From: Lasiodiplodia sp. COLG20
Taxonomy: Eukaryota; Ascomycota; Dothideomycetes; Botryosphaeriales; Botryosphaeriaceae
Direction of reading: 5' to 3'
Assembly: GCA_009801085.1 (NCBI GenBank)
Contig: VNWV01000013.1
Coordinates: 310,001 to 374,000, forward strand
DNA: 64,000 nucleotides
Made by a program: the position numbers and the translations under genes
In this document: positions 19,810-32,149 of the stretch, piece by piece
How the letters are laid out: the number at the start of each line of letters is the position of its first letter
Position numbering within the stretch: the first letter of the stretch is position 1
Notes under the pieces: generated by a model
Told to the model about the DNA's origin: nothing
The model's input: only the letters and a program-made list of their open reading frames with translations
The model's database searches: none

Positions 19810-22800
19810 ATGCGGGAGTTGATCGTCACTGCAGCAGGCCTTTTCGCCACGTTCCACCCTGTGACAGCTTCCAATGCTGTCGATATCTTCAAGTCTCCCC
19901 CTCTCGAGTATCGGCCCAAGTTTCGCTACTGGTAAGTCCCCGATGACCCCAGCCAGGGTGCGGTTGTAAGCTGACCTGCTCTACGCGATAGGCTTCCCGA
20001 CGCGAGCGCCTCGGTTGACGCAGTAAAGCGAGACGTCGCCGCGGTGGCAGAGATCGGAGGCGGCGGGCTCGAGCTGATCCCCTTCTACAACTACGGATGC
20101 GCCGTGTGCACCCCCGACGTACTTCCGGAAGATTGGTCGACCTATGCCTTCGGCACCGAACCTCTCCACAATATTTTCAGGGGCGCTCTGGAAGCGAGCA
20201 GAGACCATGGCGTTTTGTTGGACTTTGCTCAGGGAGGCAATCAAGGACAAGGAGTTCCGGCTGAGCCCCAAACTACCGGTCTCGCCAAACACATGGTCAG
20301 TCGGTCATTGCGTTGCCTGCGGTGGCTTCTGTGAATGCTCACATCTCTCAGGCCTATTCCAACGTCACTGTCAAAGCTGGAACAACCTTTAATGGCACCC
20401 TACCACTCTCAACTCAGCCTCTAGACCAGTCTGGAGGCGGACGGCACCAGATGGAGGACTGGGGTGAGCAGAAGCTCTTTGCCGTCCTCGCTGCCGAAGT
20501 TCTGGAAGGTATGAGAGATGCATCCCGTGTGGAGCAGTGCCTATCTAACTGTAGTCATATCTAGACACGAATCGAGTCGTCCTCGGAGAGCCTCTGGACT
20601 TGACTCAGCATGTGTCTGACGGTCGCACCATCTCGTGGACACCACCTGCAGGAAATTCCACTTGGCGGATATTCGCATGGTACGAGCGATACACCAACCA
20701 GCGGTCCGTCGCTGCTGGGCAAGAAATAACAAACTTCATCCAAAATGGCTCTTGGATCGTGGACCACTTTAGTGCTGAGGGTGAGTGCATTTGGCGCGTC
20801 GTTACATGACATCTGCTGACACGGGTCGGCTCAGGCGCGAAGCTCATGACCGACTTCTTTGATGAATATGTCATCAGGGACGATGAGACTGCGCAGCTGG
20901 TTGCCTCTGCTGGAAGATACGGTACGTTTGGTCCATCACCCATCCTGGTGCTACTTTCCAAGAGCTTTGCTGAGGACCTCTCGCGAGTGTAGCGTGGGAG
21001 GATTCCCACGAGATGGACAGCTGTGTCTGGTGAACAGAAGGTATGGATGAGATGTTCCGCAAGCGGAACAACTACAATATTGCGAAATGCCTCCCATTTC
21101 TGGTCATCAAAGGCAACGGGTGGGCTGGCCAAGAGGTCCCGTACGGCGAGGAGTTTGCTGCGTCAAACTCAACCTTTCAGTCAACCTGCAACGGAGACTT
21201 TCGCGCCACACTCAATGATGGCTACCGGAGCTATCTCGCCAGCCGCATGACCTGGGCGCACAGTCGCGGCATCAAATTCTCAACACAGGTCGGGTACAAC
21301 GTGCCAGTTGACGTGGTACGTATTACACCTCTAAGGTGAAATCTTCACTAAATTCTGGTAGCTCTCTGATATCCACCTTGTCGACGTACCCGAAGGGGAA
21401 TCTTACGGATGGAAAGACAACCCGGATTTGTATCGCCAGTACTCTGGACCCGCTCACTTGGCGGACATCTCAGTCGTATCATCAGAAGCTGGTGCTGTCG
21501 TGGGCAATCCATATGGATCATCGGTAAATGACCTTCTATTCACCGTTCGGCGCGGACTGGCTACTGGTGTCAACATGAACGTTCTCCATGGGTTTCCGTA
21601 TTCCGGGCCCTACAAGAATACCACATGGCCAAACTGGACTCCTTTTAATTTTTACTTGAAAGAAATGTGGTCTCCAAACCTCCCCTCCTGGCAACACTTA
21701 CACGAAGTGATGCAATACATCTCGAGGAACCAATACATTTCGCAAGCAGGAACTCCCAAACTCGACCTGGCGTTCTACAAATACACGATTCCCTGGTCTG
21801 ACGCGACGGGCTACAAAAGTTCGAACCTGGAGACTGTCGGCTTCACCTACGACTTCCTGGGCCCCGAGAACCTGCAGAACGCTTCCGTCCATGACAGGAT
21901 TCTGGCTTCGCAAGGACCAGCGTACCAAGCCTTGATTTTCTCGAACGCAACACAGATAAGCAACGAAGCGGCCAGCAAGTTGAAAGAGTTTGCCGAAGCT
22001 GGTCTCCCGATATTCTTCGTGGGGAATGCCACTTTCATAGGAATTCGCTCAGCCGATGGAGCAGCAGCAGACATGATGGCAGATATCATTTCCAGCGGTC
22101 TGGAAAACGTCTTCAATGTAGGCTCTGCAAGTGAGCTTCCTGCCGCTCTCTCAAAGGCTGCGATCAGACCCAGGGTTGCACTGTCCAACGGCACCGCTCC
22201 GTGGTACTCGTTCTGGCGGGAGCAGGAAGACTTCACCCACATCTTCCTCTACAACGACGGTCCGGACACCCAAACCCTGCGCGTCGACTTCGCCATCAAA
22301 GACTCCACCCCATACACCTTCAACGCCTGGACCGGCGCCGTCGCTCCAATCCTGCACTACACCACCAGCGCCACCCATACCACGATCCCCATCACCCTCG
22401 CCGCCAACCAAACCACCATCATCGGCTTCGCCAAACCCGGCGCCGCCACCAACCTCACCACCCCCCACACCCACGCAACCAGCATCTCCGGCGCCCTCGC
22501 CAGCCTCCTCTATGAGGACGGCCACCTCCTCGCCCAGCTGTCCGGCTCGGCCGCCTCCGTCACCCTCGCCAACGGCACCCGCATCGACCTTACTGCCACA
22601 CCGCCCGCTCCCTCGCACCTCACCTCCTGGAACCTCACCATTGCCGACTGGCAGCCCACCACCGACCACTTCAGCATGGCCAGCCGCATCACAAACCACA
22701 CCTACACCGCCGTCGCGCCGGGCCCCTGGCTCACGCTGGACCCTGCCCTCGCCAACGTCAGCGGCACGGGGCGGTACGTCACGACGTTCGCGCACCCCAG

Positions 22801-23161
22801 CAGCAGCCGCCGCATCGGCGCCATCCTGCACCTCGGCCCCGTGCAGAACACGATGCAGGCAACGCTGAACGGGCGGGCGCTGCCGGCCGTCGACGTCGCG
22901 GACGCTGTTGTGGATGTGAGCGATTTTCTTAGGAAGGGAGAGAACGAGCTGGTGGTCGAGGTGTCGACGAATCTGTTCAACAGGGTGCGTGCGGAGGCGG
23001 GGTGGCTCGGGACGTCGGGCGTGGCGGCGGACGGGGCGACGGGGGGTGCGTATGGGGGGTCGGAGCCGCAGGGGTATGGATTGCTTGGGCCGGTGTGGGT
23101 GGAGTGGGTGGAGGTGGTGAAGGTGGTTAGGGTGGTTGGCTGTTTTGTCTGCAGGCCCTAG
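19810..23161 (+). pseudogene. Large secreted glycosidase resembling family GH106 (alpha-L-rhamnosidase-like), interrupted by an in-frame TGA
   Basis: Seven exons join in frame: 19810-19931, 19992-20295, 20352-20508, 20565-20780, 20835-20921, 20993-21315 and 21362-23161, totalling 1003 codons including the stop. A signal peptide covers about residues 1-20. The segment RYWLPDASASVDAV followed by GGGGLELIPFYNYG is characteristic of large secreted rhamnosidase-like proteins, and WEDSHEMDS probably belongs to the catalytic barrel. The C-terminal third is a beta-rich, Thr/Ala-rich region like a GH2-type sugar-binding domain, with many N-glycosylation sites. Codon 309 (21031-21033) is TGA between GTC TGG and ACA GAA GGT; a tryptophan codon TGG is the likely ancestor. 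An alternative acceptor AG at 21036-21037 would splice in frame past the stop, giving 987 aa but deleting the WEDS segment. The gene is therefore either a recent pseudogene or expressed in altered form. The family call is moderately sure; the stop is read directly. Confidence 0.75.
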
Positions 23162-24497
23162 TTCTTCTCTTACGCCAGAAGGCACGGTGATTGGGTTCTC
23201 CCAGACTCGGCTCCGGCCATGCACACTTCCACCGGAGGGTGGACTGTGGACATAAAGCGAGGTGTTTCACACGAAACCATTGATCACCACCACCAGATTT
23301 AACTTAATTGATCTTGATCCGCCCCCACTAACTTTCAGCTATTATGTAGCTCTTTATCCTTGTTGCCATGCTTTAAAGTATACCACAGCAAAACCAGGAA
23401 AACCGGGTTTCAAAAGGACTTGGATTCTGGTTCGTATCTCGTCTAAAGACATAATTTGATGTTTCTGGGCTATCGAAATGTGCGTGAAATTGGTGCAGTC
23501 CATTTGCAAAGCCCATGTTTGGACGTGACATGTTTTGTGTGTGGCGAGAATTGTTGCGTAATTTTCACGATGACAACAACCATGACTACAACTGCGCCCT
23601 CGGAGTCGGCAGTCTTCAATGATTTTGAAAAGTCTTTTGCGGACCCATTGAAGTGAGCGAGTTCGTAATCGTCTTGATTTCTGCTCACAAAGCTTGAAGG
23701 CTTGTTGTGTATCTCGGTTGTCGTTGAGATCTCTGTGCTCCAACGTTGTTGTTCGCATTGCACGCGAACATGCGCCAGCAGCACGACTGACAACAACAAT
23801 TTGGATCACTTCAATATCTGCGAGGTGAATTACCACCTGGAGTATTTTTAAACAGACGTGGGAATGGCTTCTTCCGAGGAGCTTGCAGTGACTCGGCCTA
23901 TTACCAGTCATTCGGCCGAGAGGACTGATGGCCTGAACAAAATCCCGACAGTAGGAGATAGATTGCAACTTGCAATCGGTCGACTTTTTGTACCTCCCTT
24001 ATTCTCCTTTTCGTATTGATCAGTACGTGGTTGGGCGCCCCGTCGCTTTAGCGTAGCGACTTAACCGGACAGAGTAGCTACGGCAACATCTCCCGAAGCT
24101 CAAGCTTTCATTCGACGTAACATTAAAGGCGGCTCCAGAGCTTGTTTCAGCCATCCACCAATACGAGATAATTGCGCCATCGTCTCCGCGGAAGTAGCCT
24201 GCAATCTGGCCCCTGCACCCGCTCGCCTACTCAATCCCCACCCATCTCTATTTCCACTCACCTAATAGATGCGCTTGAAACAAACACACACCACGTTCCG
24301 GGCTTTTCGGGGCCTCCCGTCCGCACAAGTTTCTCCGTTCACATCTGACGGGATGAAACGGTCGATCAGCACCACCACGCCGAGGGGCTCATGTAGGTAT
24401 AAGGAAACACGATGACTCCTCTCGTTGAGCCTCCATCCCACAATCCAGTCTCTCATTCTTCACCAATAGCCTCTCGTTCCATCCAAAAATCGTAATA
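23162..24497. other. Intergenic region, one doubtful short frame
   Basis: Between 23570 and 23656 the plus strand has a frame with a protein-like composition (APSESAVFNDFEKSFADPLK) that ends at a GTGAGC donor-like site, but no convincing downstream exon follows. Nothing else is supported. Confidence 0.4.
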
Positions 24498-25463
24498 ATG
24501 GTCCGCTACACTCCCGCAGCTCTCCTCGCCCTGGCGGCAGGCGCTTCTGCCGCAGACTACTCTGCTTGGGCGTTCGGCAACATGTTCTCCGTCGGCCCGT
24601 CGTCCGGCGACGCCTACATCACCAAGGCAACCTGGTCGGTCGTTCCGCCTGCGGTGCCTACTGATGCCACGGAGGGCGCAAGCGACCACCCCTTCCTGTC
24701 GCTGTGGATTGGTATTTCCAAGTCTATTTCGGACCAAGGCGCCGCACTTGTTCAGCCCCTGCTGAACTGGTCGACCAACCAGGAGTCCCAGTAAGAACAA
24801 ACACCCCAATGCACGCAATCTTTTTCCACGCCTGCTAACATAGAAGCCAGGGGATGCCCAGCTTCGGCTAAGGAGTGGTGCGTGGATGCGTCCACTTTCT
24901 CGAACGGTATGAACCACATCAGAATACATCATACCTATTGCACTTTTCTGACATGGCCCTGTAGACCAGCAAACTGCGCAGCCGTACGTCCGTGTGGCAA
25001 ACGGCCAGAAGGTTGACTTTGAGGGTAAGCAACATGAGTCCCTTCCATTCTTCTCGCTTTGCCAGGGATCTCCTATTGACAGTCAAATACAGTCACGGCA
25101 ACCGCCCAGAAGACCACCCACCAGAAGGTTTACATTAACGGCGAGGTCATCAGCGAGCAGGATGACGGCAATGTCGGCTTCCTACCGACCTACCTCTACT
25201 CCAGCAACGAGTGCTACCAGAACACCTGCGGCAGCGTTGACGGCTACAGTAAGCAAAGTCTTTCTGACTTGTGAACGCAAGTTGGCTAATTCTCTGATCT
25301 TACAGCTTGGGAGGACATCACCATCACGCTGAGCACTGCCGATAAGTCGTTCGGCGATACGCTGGAGCTCCGCGGCGCGTCCGGAAGCCTGGACTCTTCC
25401 GATGGGGGCAAGACCTGGACCGGTTCCATCAGGATCGACGCAGACCACTTCCCCCGTGACTAG
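24498..25463 (+). CDS. Secreted protein of unknown function, beta-rich
   Basis: Five exons, 24498-24790, 24851-24906, 24965-25024, 25093-25248 and 25306-25463, give 240 aa. The leader MVRYTPAALLALAAGASA is a clear signal peptide. The second acceptor must be the CCAG at 24850, because the earlier AGs open a frame that stops at once. Four cysteines are visible in the mature part, two in GCPASAKEWC and two in ECYQNTC, fitting two disulfides. The pattern ATWSVVPPA, then LSLWIGIS and VQPLLNW, loosely recalls the start of glutamic peptidases (eqolisins), but I do not find the Glu/Gln active-site segment, so I do not call it a peptidase. It should be exported; substrate and role are unknown. Confidence 0.82.
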
Positions 25464-28143
25464 ACGGTGGATACAAGTAAAACTGGCTATGGACTGGGTC
25501 TGTCAACGTCACCCTGACTCGCGGCAGGCTTTTGAACATTGATGCTATCGTTAGCTCTATTCGTTGTCTCTGAATTCTCTCATGACTGGGCTTGAGTCAT
25601 CGATCAAATAAAATTCAACAGCGGAATTGATTTTCCCGCATCGATTTTCCAAGACTGAGCCCCGCTAGGTACAGTGCAATCCACATCATCCATCAAAAGC
25701 TTCGCCAAAGCCCCAGTACTACCACAAAACTCGGAGTGACTCACACAAGCTCCACCGGCATGTCTGCCTTCCTCGCCGGATCTTCCCTCTTACAACGTCT
25801 ATTCGGTTGCACCCGTCAATGGTGCCACTGTACAACCCAAAGTGTAGGCACCAGTATACCCGCACCTTGTGTCCTAAAACGTCAAAACCAGTGGTTTGCT
25901 GCGTAGCACCAGCAGTAGCTTCGAGCCAATCGCAGTTTCCACAGGTCAGCTGTTCGGAGCTCGCCGCGAGGTAAGCCGGAGACATGGGCCAAGCCGGAAT
26001 GACGAGGTGCAGCCGGGGCGACATGCGGCTGATGAATGACATCGGCTCTTGCTCCGCCCCCACAGTCCCACTTGTTGATCTCTCACTTGCGCAAGCGGCT
26101 CCTGCGGCGGCTCGGCCACCATTGACGCCTGAAATACGCCCCAACGTCCTTTTTTTGCGGGTCCGTCAACGAGTTCCGCACTAACGGTTCAGCACGTGGC
26201 TGATCTTCACTAGTGGTACAGCGCACTGGGGAGGCCGCCGCCGAGGCGGCCTCCGGGCGAACGTGCCGCAACATCATTATGTAACACGGCATGTGGGCCC
26301 GCAGCATGTAGCCGTTTTCGATCAGGCTGAATTCACTTTACACATGCTTTGAATCGTTGTTCCAGTGTAATGAAATTAAATCAAGTATTTAACAATCTGC
26401 CCTGATTGACACGTATAGAACCCCTTTACGCAGCCTCGTAACCACCTGTCTGAATTAGCCTTGCCCGCGCACGATACATGGAGGTTGGCTACCTTAGTAT
26501 TGTCTGTTCGGGCTAGCTCTGTTGGACCGGTTGGACGTCGCTCGGCTCTCCTTGACGGGTCGCGCGTCGGTTGAGAGACTCAATCGGAGGAGAGTTTGAG
26601 TAAACGGTGCCTCTTTCTCCCCCTCGTGCATGAATCTCTCCATCGGCGTCTGGTCGCCGTTGGCGCTAGAGAATGCGGTTGCGGGGGCCACCATGTTGGC
26701 TTATGGCGAATAAGATGATGGAGTATGCGCGCGGGCAGGTTCTGCACGGCCGAGCAGTAGATTCACACCCCACTCGAGTAAGCGGAGCGAGATAGGCGTG
26801 GGTAGTATTTGCGGGTGCAACTGATTCTCGTCGAATCGGTCGCGGGTATCGTAATACGGCGGTCGCTGACCGATGAAACAAAAGGGCCAGCCTTGGGGGT
26901 GAAGGGAATGTCTCAGGAGGAGGTTTTGCCACGGACTAAGAAAAAAACGGAAAATCGGTTTAGCTTTCGATTTTTATGTACGCAAGAGGTCCACCGCGCT
27001 CTGCCGTTGCTGCCTCGACGTGGCCGGCAGGAGAGCTGCAGCCCTGTCCGTCGCCGGTTGGCTCTGATTGGGTGAGGCGGCATTGGCCAAGCATCGATTC
27101 TCGCCGGTCGGCGCTGATTGGCGAGCCCCTGTCGCCGATCAACGTTCATTGGGAAAAGGGCTGAGATTGGAATTTTCGCCGGTTAGCTCTGATTGGTCCC
27201 GGCCAGAATCGGCTCCTGGCCGGCTGACGGCTGCGCCAATCAACACCTGCTCCGTAGTCTCCAAGCCACATCAGATTCACGACGAGAATAGATTTCTGAT
27301 GATGATTGCATGTGAAGGCTTTGGGGCTACACAGTTGGAGTGCCTTGACCGCTCCTTTCACTTCGGGGCTCCCAGCTTTCTTTTCTATCCCGCTGCTGAC
27401 CGCCTCGGTTGCGTGCAATGGCCCCCGGTGCCTGGCTGTGCTACATATTGTCCTGTCGGGCAACCCCGGTGAGCTAAAATCTGTTTCCGCCCTGGGAAAC
27501 AGCTATGATGACGCGCAAACTAGGCAACTCTCTATAGCGTCGGTCTGGAAATGCGCAAGCTTGCAATACGCAGTGCGCCGGGTACGCTCTCGCGATGTTG
27601 CGAGATGCAAAACCCACATAATATTTCGCCTCACTTCTCAATCCGCAAGTGCGAACTCCCTTTTTAGAAACAACAGCTCATACTTACAGATTAATACAGT
27701 CCCTTTACACCGCTGAAGCCTGGAACAGTCTTGAATCGACCAATCATGCCCAAATCATGCCCACAACCGCCCGTATTGCGAGTGTTGTCTTGCGTATGGT
27801 ATTAGTTACGGGACACTCCCAAGGCACACCTTGGGAGGCGCAGGAGAGTTACTCAGCCGCTCTGCCTCCTTAGTCTTTCCGTGGCTATGACGGTATCAAC
27901 CCCAGCGACACCGTCTCAGTGGACAAAGTCCAGTCAACCGTGCGCAATGCTTGGTGCCTGCCATGCCTTTTTTCTCCTTGTGGCTGTGGTTACAGTGGTC
28001 TGAGGGCGTCCTCAGACGCTATCGAGCAATATGCTGGATGGTTTTGTCAGATCATGGTTCAGTCATCGTTCGCCTCATTGAACTGAGGCTCAACAGGCAG
28101 CGAAGGAGTATACATAAAAGCTCTAGATATTCCCAGGGCTAAG
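25464..28143. other. Long gene-poor region with a CCAAT-rich repeat cluster
   Basis: No gene is supported in these 2.7 kb. A minus frame at 26494-26694 begins plausibly (MVAPATAFSSANGDQTPMER) but has no domain and no continuation I can join. The repeat cluster near 27.1 kb is listed separately. The last 100 nt are the promoter of the dioxygenase. Confidence 0.45.
27051..27196 (+). repeat. Three spaced copies of a 21-bp CCAAT-box motif
   Basis: The word TCGCCGGTTGGCTCTGATTGG and near-identical variants occur at 27051-27071, 27101-27121 and 27176-27196. Each ends in the inverted CCAAT box ATTGG. Additional CCAAT/ATTGG boxes at about 27083, 27149, 27166 and 27237 bring the total to seven in under 200 bp. 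The HAP/CBC complex binds such boxes, but the nearest supported start codon is 0.9 kb away. Confidence 0.6.
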
Positions 28144-29551
28144 ATGTTCACTCAACACACAAACACCGACAATCAACAGCACCGCATTCGAATTTACCTC
28201 ACGAAACACGACATGAACTTTCCAGAGATCCTTTTCCCTCAAAGCTTCAGTTATGAAGCTTTGGCGGGCAAGATTTTCGCCAGCACTCAGTCCACGAAGC
28301 CCGTAAAGAACACACTTCGAGGATTTCCTTCGCATCTTGACGCAGATCTCTGCTGGACGCCCGCCGATATCACGCCTCAGCAGTACTTGATCCACCTCAG
28401 TGTTGAGGATATTGTTGCAATCGAAAATGCTATGGAGGGCTTCAAGAGTAGGACCCACCATTTGTCTCTAGGACAGGAATCGAAAGTCTGACATATAGAA
28501 CTAGGCTTGGCACTGCCACTACCCGCTCTCGAACCGTCCACCTTTGTTCTTCCCACTGAGCTTGCTGATCGTCTTCGCGTTGTGAGCAAAATTGTTTACA
28601 CTGGCATCGGATTCGCCGTTGTCCGTGGCCTGGATCCAAAGAAGTACAGCGAGGAAGAAAACACCATCATCTATTGCGGAATCGCTAGCCACATCGGCAC
28701 TCAAAGGAACGCCAACTCACGCGGAATGGCCATGGGTACGTTTTAAATCTCCGAAAATCATAATCATGCGCTAACCAGATTTAGTTCACATTCGCGACGC
28801 CACAAATGATGCAAAGCCCAAGAACATCGCAGACGGAGAAGAGCTTGCCCCCTCGAAGCAGAAGGGAGGGATGAGATTCCACGCAGACCGCATGTACGCT
28901 GACATGCTCAGCCTCTACGTTAGAGGCCAGGCAGCAGTCGGCGGCGAACAATACATTGCTAGCTCGTGGACCATCTACAATAAGCTGATGCAGCAGGCAC
29001 CGGAGGTTCTACGCATTCTTGCTGGGGATTGGAAGTGGTCTCCCGAAGACAAGTATGTTCCTTCCACCTTTTTCTGACACATACGGACAAGACACTAACA
29101 TTCCACCCGAACAAATAGCTCAGAGCCGGGAACACCAAACAGGATGCCTGCTCTCCTCCACAAGGACGGCCGAATCATGCTCCAGCTCGTTTGGACGCCA
29201 TTCCTCAAGAACCACGGTCTGGCTACTCCAGCTCAGCATCTCGCGCTGGAAACCGTACAGAAACTCGCCGAGGACAACTGCATCAAGTTGGACCAGCAGC
29301 TCGGCGATATTCAGGTCATCAATAACCTCGCGATCCTTCACACTCGTTCCGGGTTCAAGGATTCTCCATCGCAGAAACGTCATCTGATGCGCCTTGGTCT
29401 CCGAGACCCAACTGAGGCTTGGAGCTTGCCCGATCGCTACGACGAGCTGTTCGGAAAGGCTTTCGTCATTCCCACCGATCAGCAGACCATCCCCGTCACC
29501 GACTTTGATGCTTGGGGCGAGACCACCACTGAGGACGCCAACCACGGCTAA
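28144..29551 (+). CDS. TauD/TfdA-like Fe(II)/2-oxoglutarate-dependent dioxygenase
   Basis: Four exons, 28144-28447, 28499-28735, 28779-29052 and 29119-29551, give 415 aa. The iron-binding HxD is His215-Ala-Asp217 (FHADRMYADML) and the distal histidine is His346 in NLAILHTRSGF, with Arg348 just after; a second arginine in LMRLGLRDP may bind 2-oxoglutarate. The region around GIGFAVVRGLDPKKYS is typical of the fungal TauD-like subgroup. The enzyme should hydroxylate or decarboxylate a small molecule in the cytosol; the substrate is unknown. The first donor is GTAGGA, weaker than the rest. An alternative start is the Met 23 codons in. The gene converges on the Zn2Cys6 factor with 107 nt between stops, so the two could be co-regulated or interfere. 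Confidence 0.9.
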
Positions 29552-29658
29552 TTTGGCATCACCCGCCCCTTGTACGATATGGAGTTGCATGAGATCCGGG
29601 CCTTTTCGTTTCTTGCCTGTTTTTCGCAATCCTGTTTGGTTCTTTGGGTGCGGTGAGC

Positions 29659-32149
29659 CTAGACGGCACTACACGTCTCGTCATGGCTCGAACAGCCGCC
29701 GAATCCATTTGTTGTCCGGATCTTCGCTCGCTTTATTGCATGTGTTGTCTGATTTTTCTGCCAACCAACCTGTACATAGATTTGCTTAGCATTTGATCTC
29801 TCGTAGCTTTCGTTTACTCTAACTAGATTGGGAATATCATTACCTTTTTCGTTCAGCAAGCCCACTGCTCTTCGCAAATATGAAACCGCTCGGTCATCCA
29901 GGTTGCCCTGCTTCTTGACAGCAGCCATATTTTCTCTGGCTTTCTGAAACGGAAGGAAGGCACGAAGGACGTAGCGGAAGTGGTAGAGCATGTTCCCCGC
30001 CGAATTCTCCCATTCGTTGACCATCGATTTGACAACGAAGCTGACTTTTCCTGCTGTAGTCTAAGAAGCAACGATTAGTAAACACCCTGATGTCTCGGCT
30101 CGAGAACTTACTGTCTGCTCCTGAGACCTCATGAAACCCACGGCTTGCCCGTGAATGTATTTTAGATGCCACATGATGACAAAATAGGCCAGGAAGATGT
30201 CGTACCATGGCTTGGGATTCTTGGCGAAAATAGCCTTCTTCAATCCCTTAACCAGCGCCTGCTCATCACGCTCCATCATCTTCAAGAATACGACATCCAG
30301 CTGATGGCAAAGCGCAGGCGAGATCGGCCTAGCCCCACAGTAGCCGTCCTCAGCATTATCGACCTCCGGCGTCCCCAGTGTTTCGGTCCCAATTATACTA
30401 CCCCAGCCCTGACAGAAAGCAGCCGTGGAACGAATGCGTAGCGCCAATTTTACCATACTACTTTCTGATCTGTACGCTTCGGCGAACGTTTCCCGGACGA
30501 GTGGATCTGTAACACTCTGGTCCAAATTCCTTTCGACGGCTTCACGGTGCTGTTCTACCATCTTGTCGACAATCTTGCCGAGTTTCTTTTCATCTGCACA
30601 AGCAAAGCGAGGTAATTCGACAAACTTAACTTGACCGTTGACCTGCCAAGTTTCTGCTGTTATGTCGCCGTCCGATAGAATGAACTCATGGCACGGCACA
30701 GTCAGTTTCAAGCCTTGGAGGATTTTGCCAGGAAGCGTCCAGCATATCTCGACTGTCTTTGGCCCTGACTTCAAGTTGGTCCAATAATACTTCCGAAAGG
30801 TGACTCTTGGCTGGTTGAACTTTCCGTTTCCTGTTACAGAATCGTTAGCCAAAGCCAATGCTGATGAACACATGCACTACGTACCATGACGCACTAGAAT
30901 AGCATCAAGAATCTCTTGCCGTGAGCAGGGTTGAAAGAAGAGACGGTGGTTTGGTTCGTCATTGATGCATTTCTGACAGGGGGTACCCTCATCACACTAC
31001 CACACCGTTAGTGCTGCTTCGGAAATCTTTTTAAGAATGATATACCTTGAGCTTATACATGTGGCATCTGACGCAGGCTCCAATTTTTCTCACTCGTTTT
31101 GCATCTTCGCGGGACTCTTCGGCTTTTTCCTCTTTCTTGCGTTTCGATGCTGATACCTTTGAAGCCCATTCCTGGGATGTGGGCAGATGCGAAGGTCCAC
31201 TCTTCACATGTGGTGCTGGATGATTAGAGATGTCCAGGAACCCATTAACACTTGTAGCCTGGGTATCCGAATTATTGTTGATGGGTACAATCGGCCTCCG
31301 GGCGGTGCGTGCAGACTTCGGTTTCGGTGCGATTCTTTGCTCATTGGAGGCAGGAGAGCTCGTCTCGGAGGCTTCATGTAGAGAGTCGGGGCGTTCAACG
31401 ATGACGATACTACTGGGAGTGCTCCCTTCGCTACCCCCGGTTGACAAATATGGACCCAGGCTTCCGCTGGGGGATACCATATACCAGGGAGAAGTTTCTT
31501 CCGGGGTAGCAGGCAAATGAGCTGATCGGTTCCCTCCTGGTGTCCCCATGGGGGTGCTCAATGGCGTGATGTTGATCCAATCCTCGAGGCGAAAGTCCTC
31601 CCCGTTAGGGATAGGCGACGCTCGAGGACTAAAAAGCTGGCTTCGATCGAAATCTCCACTCGGAACAATGTTGGTCACATTTTGCTCCACTTGAGGCTGA
31701 ACGGTCAGGATCGGCACATTATTTTGCGGCATGAAGATGCTCTCGGTCGACGTTGCACTGCTTCCAATGGCGGCATCATTGTGTTCGAATGTGCGCAACT
31801 GATTGGTATTGTCTTGATGTTGAAGACCATTGTTAGGGATGGGAGAGGAATTGTCGATCATCCAATCGAACTGTGCCGATGAATCGTCACGCATTGGATT
31901 TCCCGGTGGGTCAAAAGTGGAAACAATGTCGGTCAGTATGGCGGCCGGCTGAGGATCTTGTACGCCGCCGAATTGAGCCGCCGATAGGTTCAGGTATGTC
32001 TCGTGGGACCAGCCATCGACGTCATCGATAAGCTGAACTGGCGCACCGTAGGGGAAGCCTTGTTGTGTGCTCATAGTAGAAACGGCCCCTTGACCCGCGA
32101 AAGGCCGTCTTGGTAGCACAAAGCCGTTCAGAGGATGATTCTGGCTCAT
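29659..32149 (-). CDS. Zn(II)2Cys6 transcription factor with an internal zinc cluster
   Basis: Four exons in transcription order, 32149-31046, 30996-30885, 30830-30112 and 30060-29659, give 778 aa. The binuclear zinc cluster spans the first splice junction: Cys359, 362, 369, 375, 378 and 392, spaced C-x2-C-x6-C-x5-C-x2-C-x13-C. It is preceded by a basic stretch (SASKRKKEEKAEE, DAKRVRK) that can serve as nuclear signal. Residues 1-300 are low complexity, rich in Pro, Ser, Asn and Gln, and probably form an activation domain. A long helical C-terminal part follows. An in-frame ATG at 32308 would add 53 residues, but that extension is hydrophobic and Cys-containing, so 32149 is preferred. A central zinc cluster and a long last loop are unusual compared with the common N-terminal arrangement. 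Target genes are unknown. Confidence 0.87.

Noticed and set aside
21031..21033. TGA read as selenocysteine or as programmed readthrough
   Set aside because: Fungi generally lack selenocysteine insertion, and no readthrough context is evident. Nonsense mutation or alternative splicing is simpler.
22151..23224. A 357-codon minus-strand ORF opposite the glycosidase C-terminus
   Set aside because: Arg/Gly-rich antisense shadow of a very GC-rich coding exon, without motifs.
23354..23968. A 204-codon minus-strand ORF between the glycosidase and the secreted protein
   Set aside because: No domain, no splice logic, and irregular Cys/Arg/His-rich composition. The opposite strand has an equally short doubtful frame.
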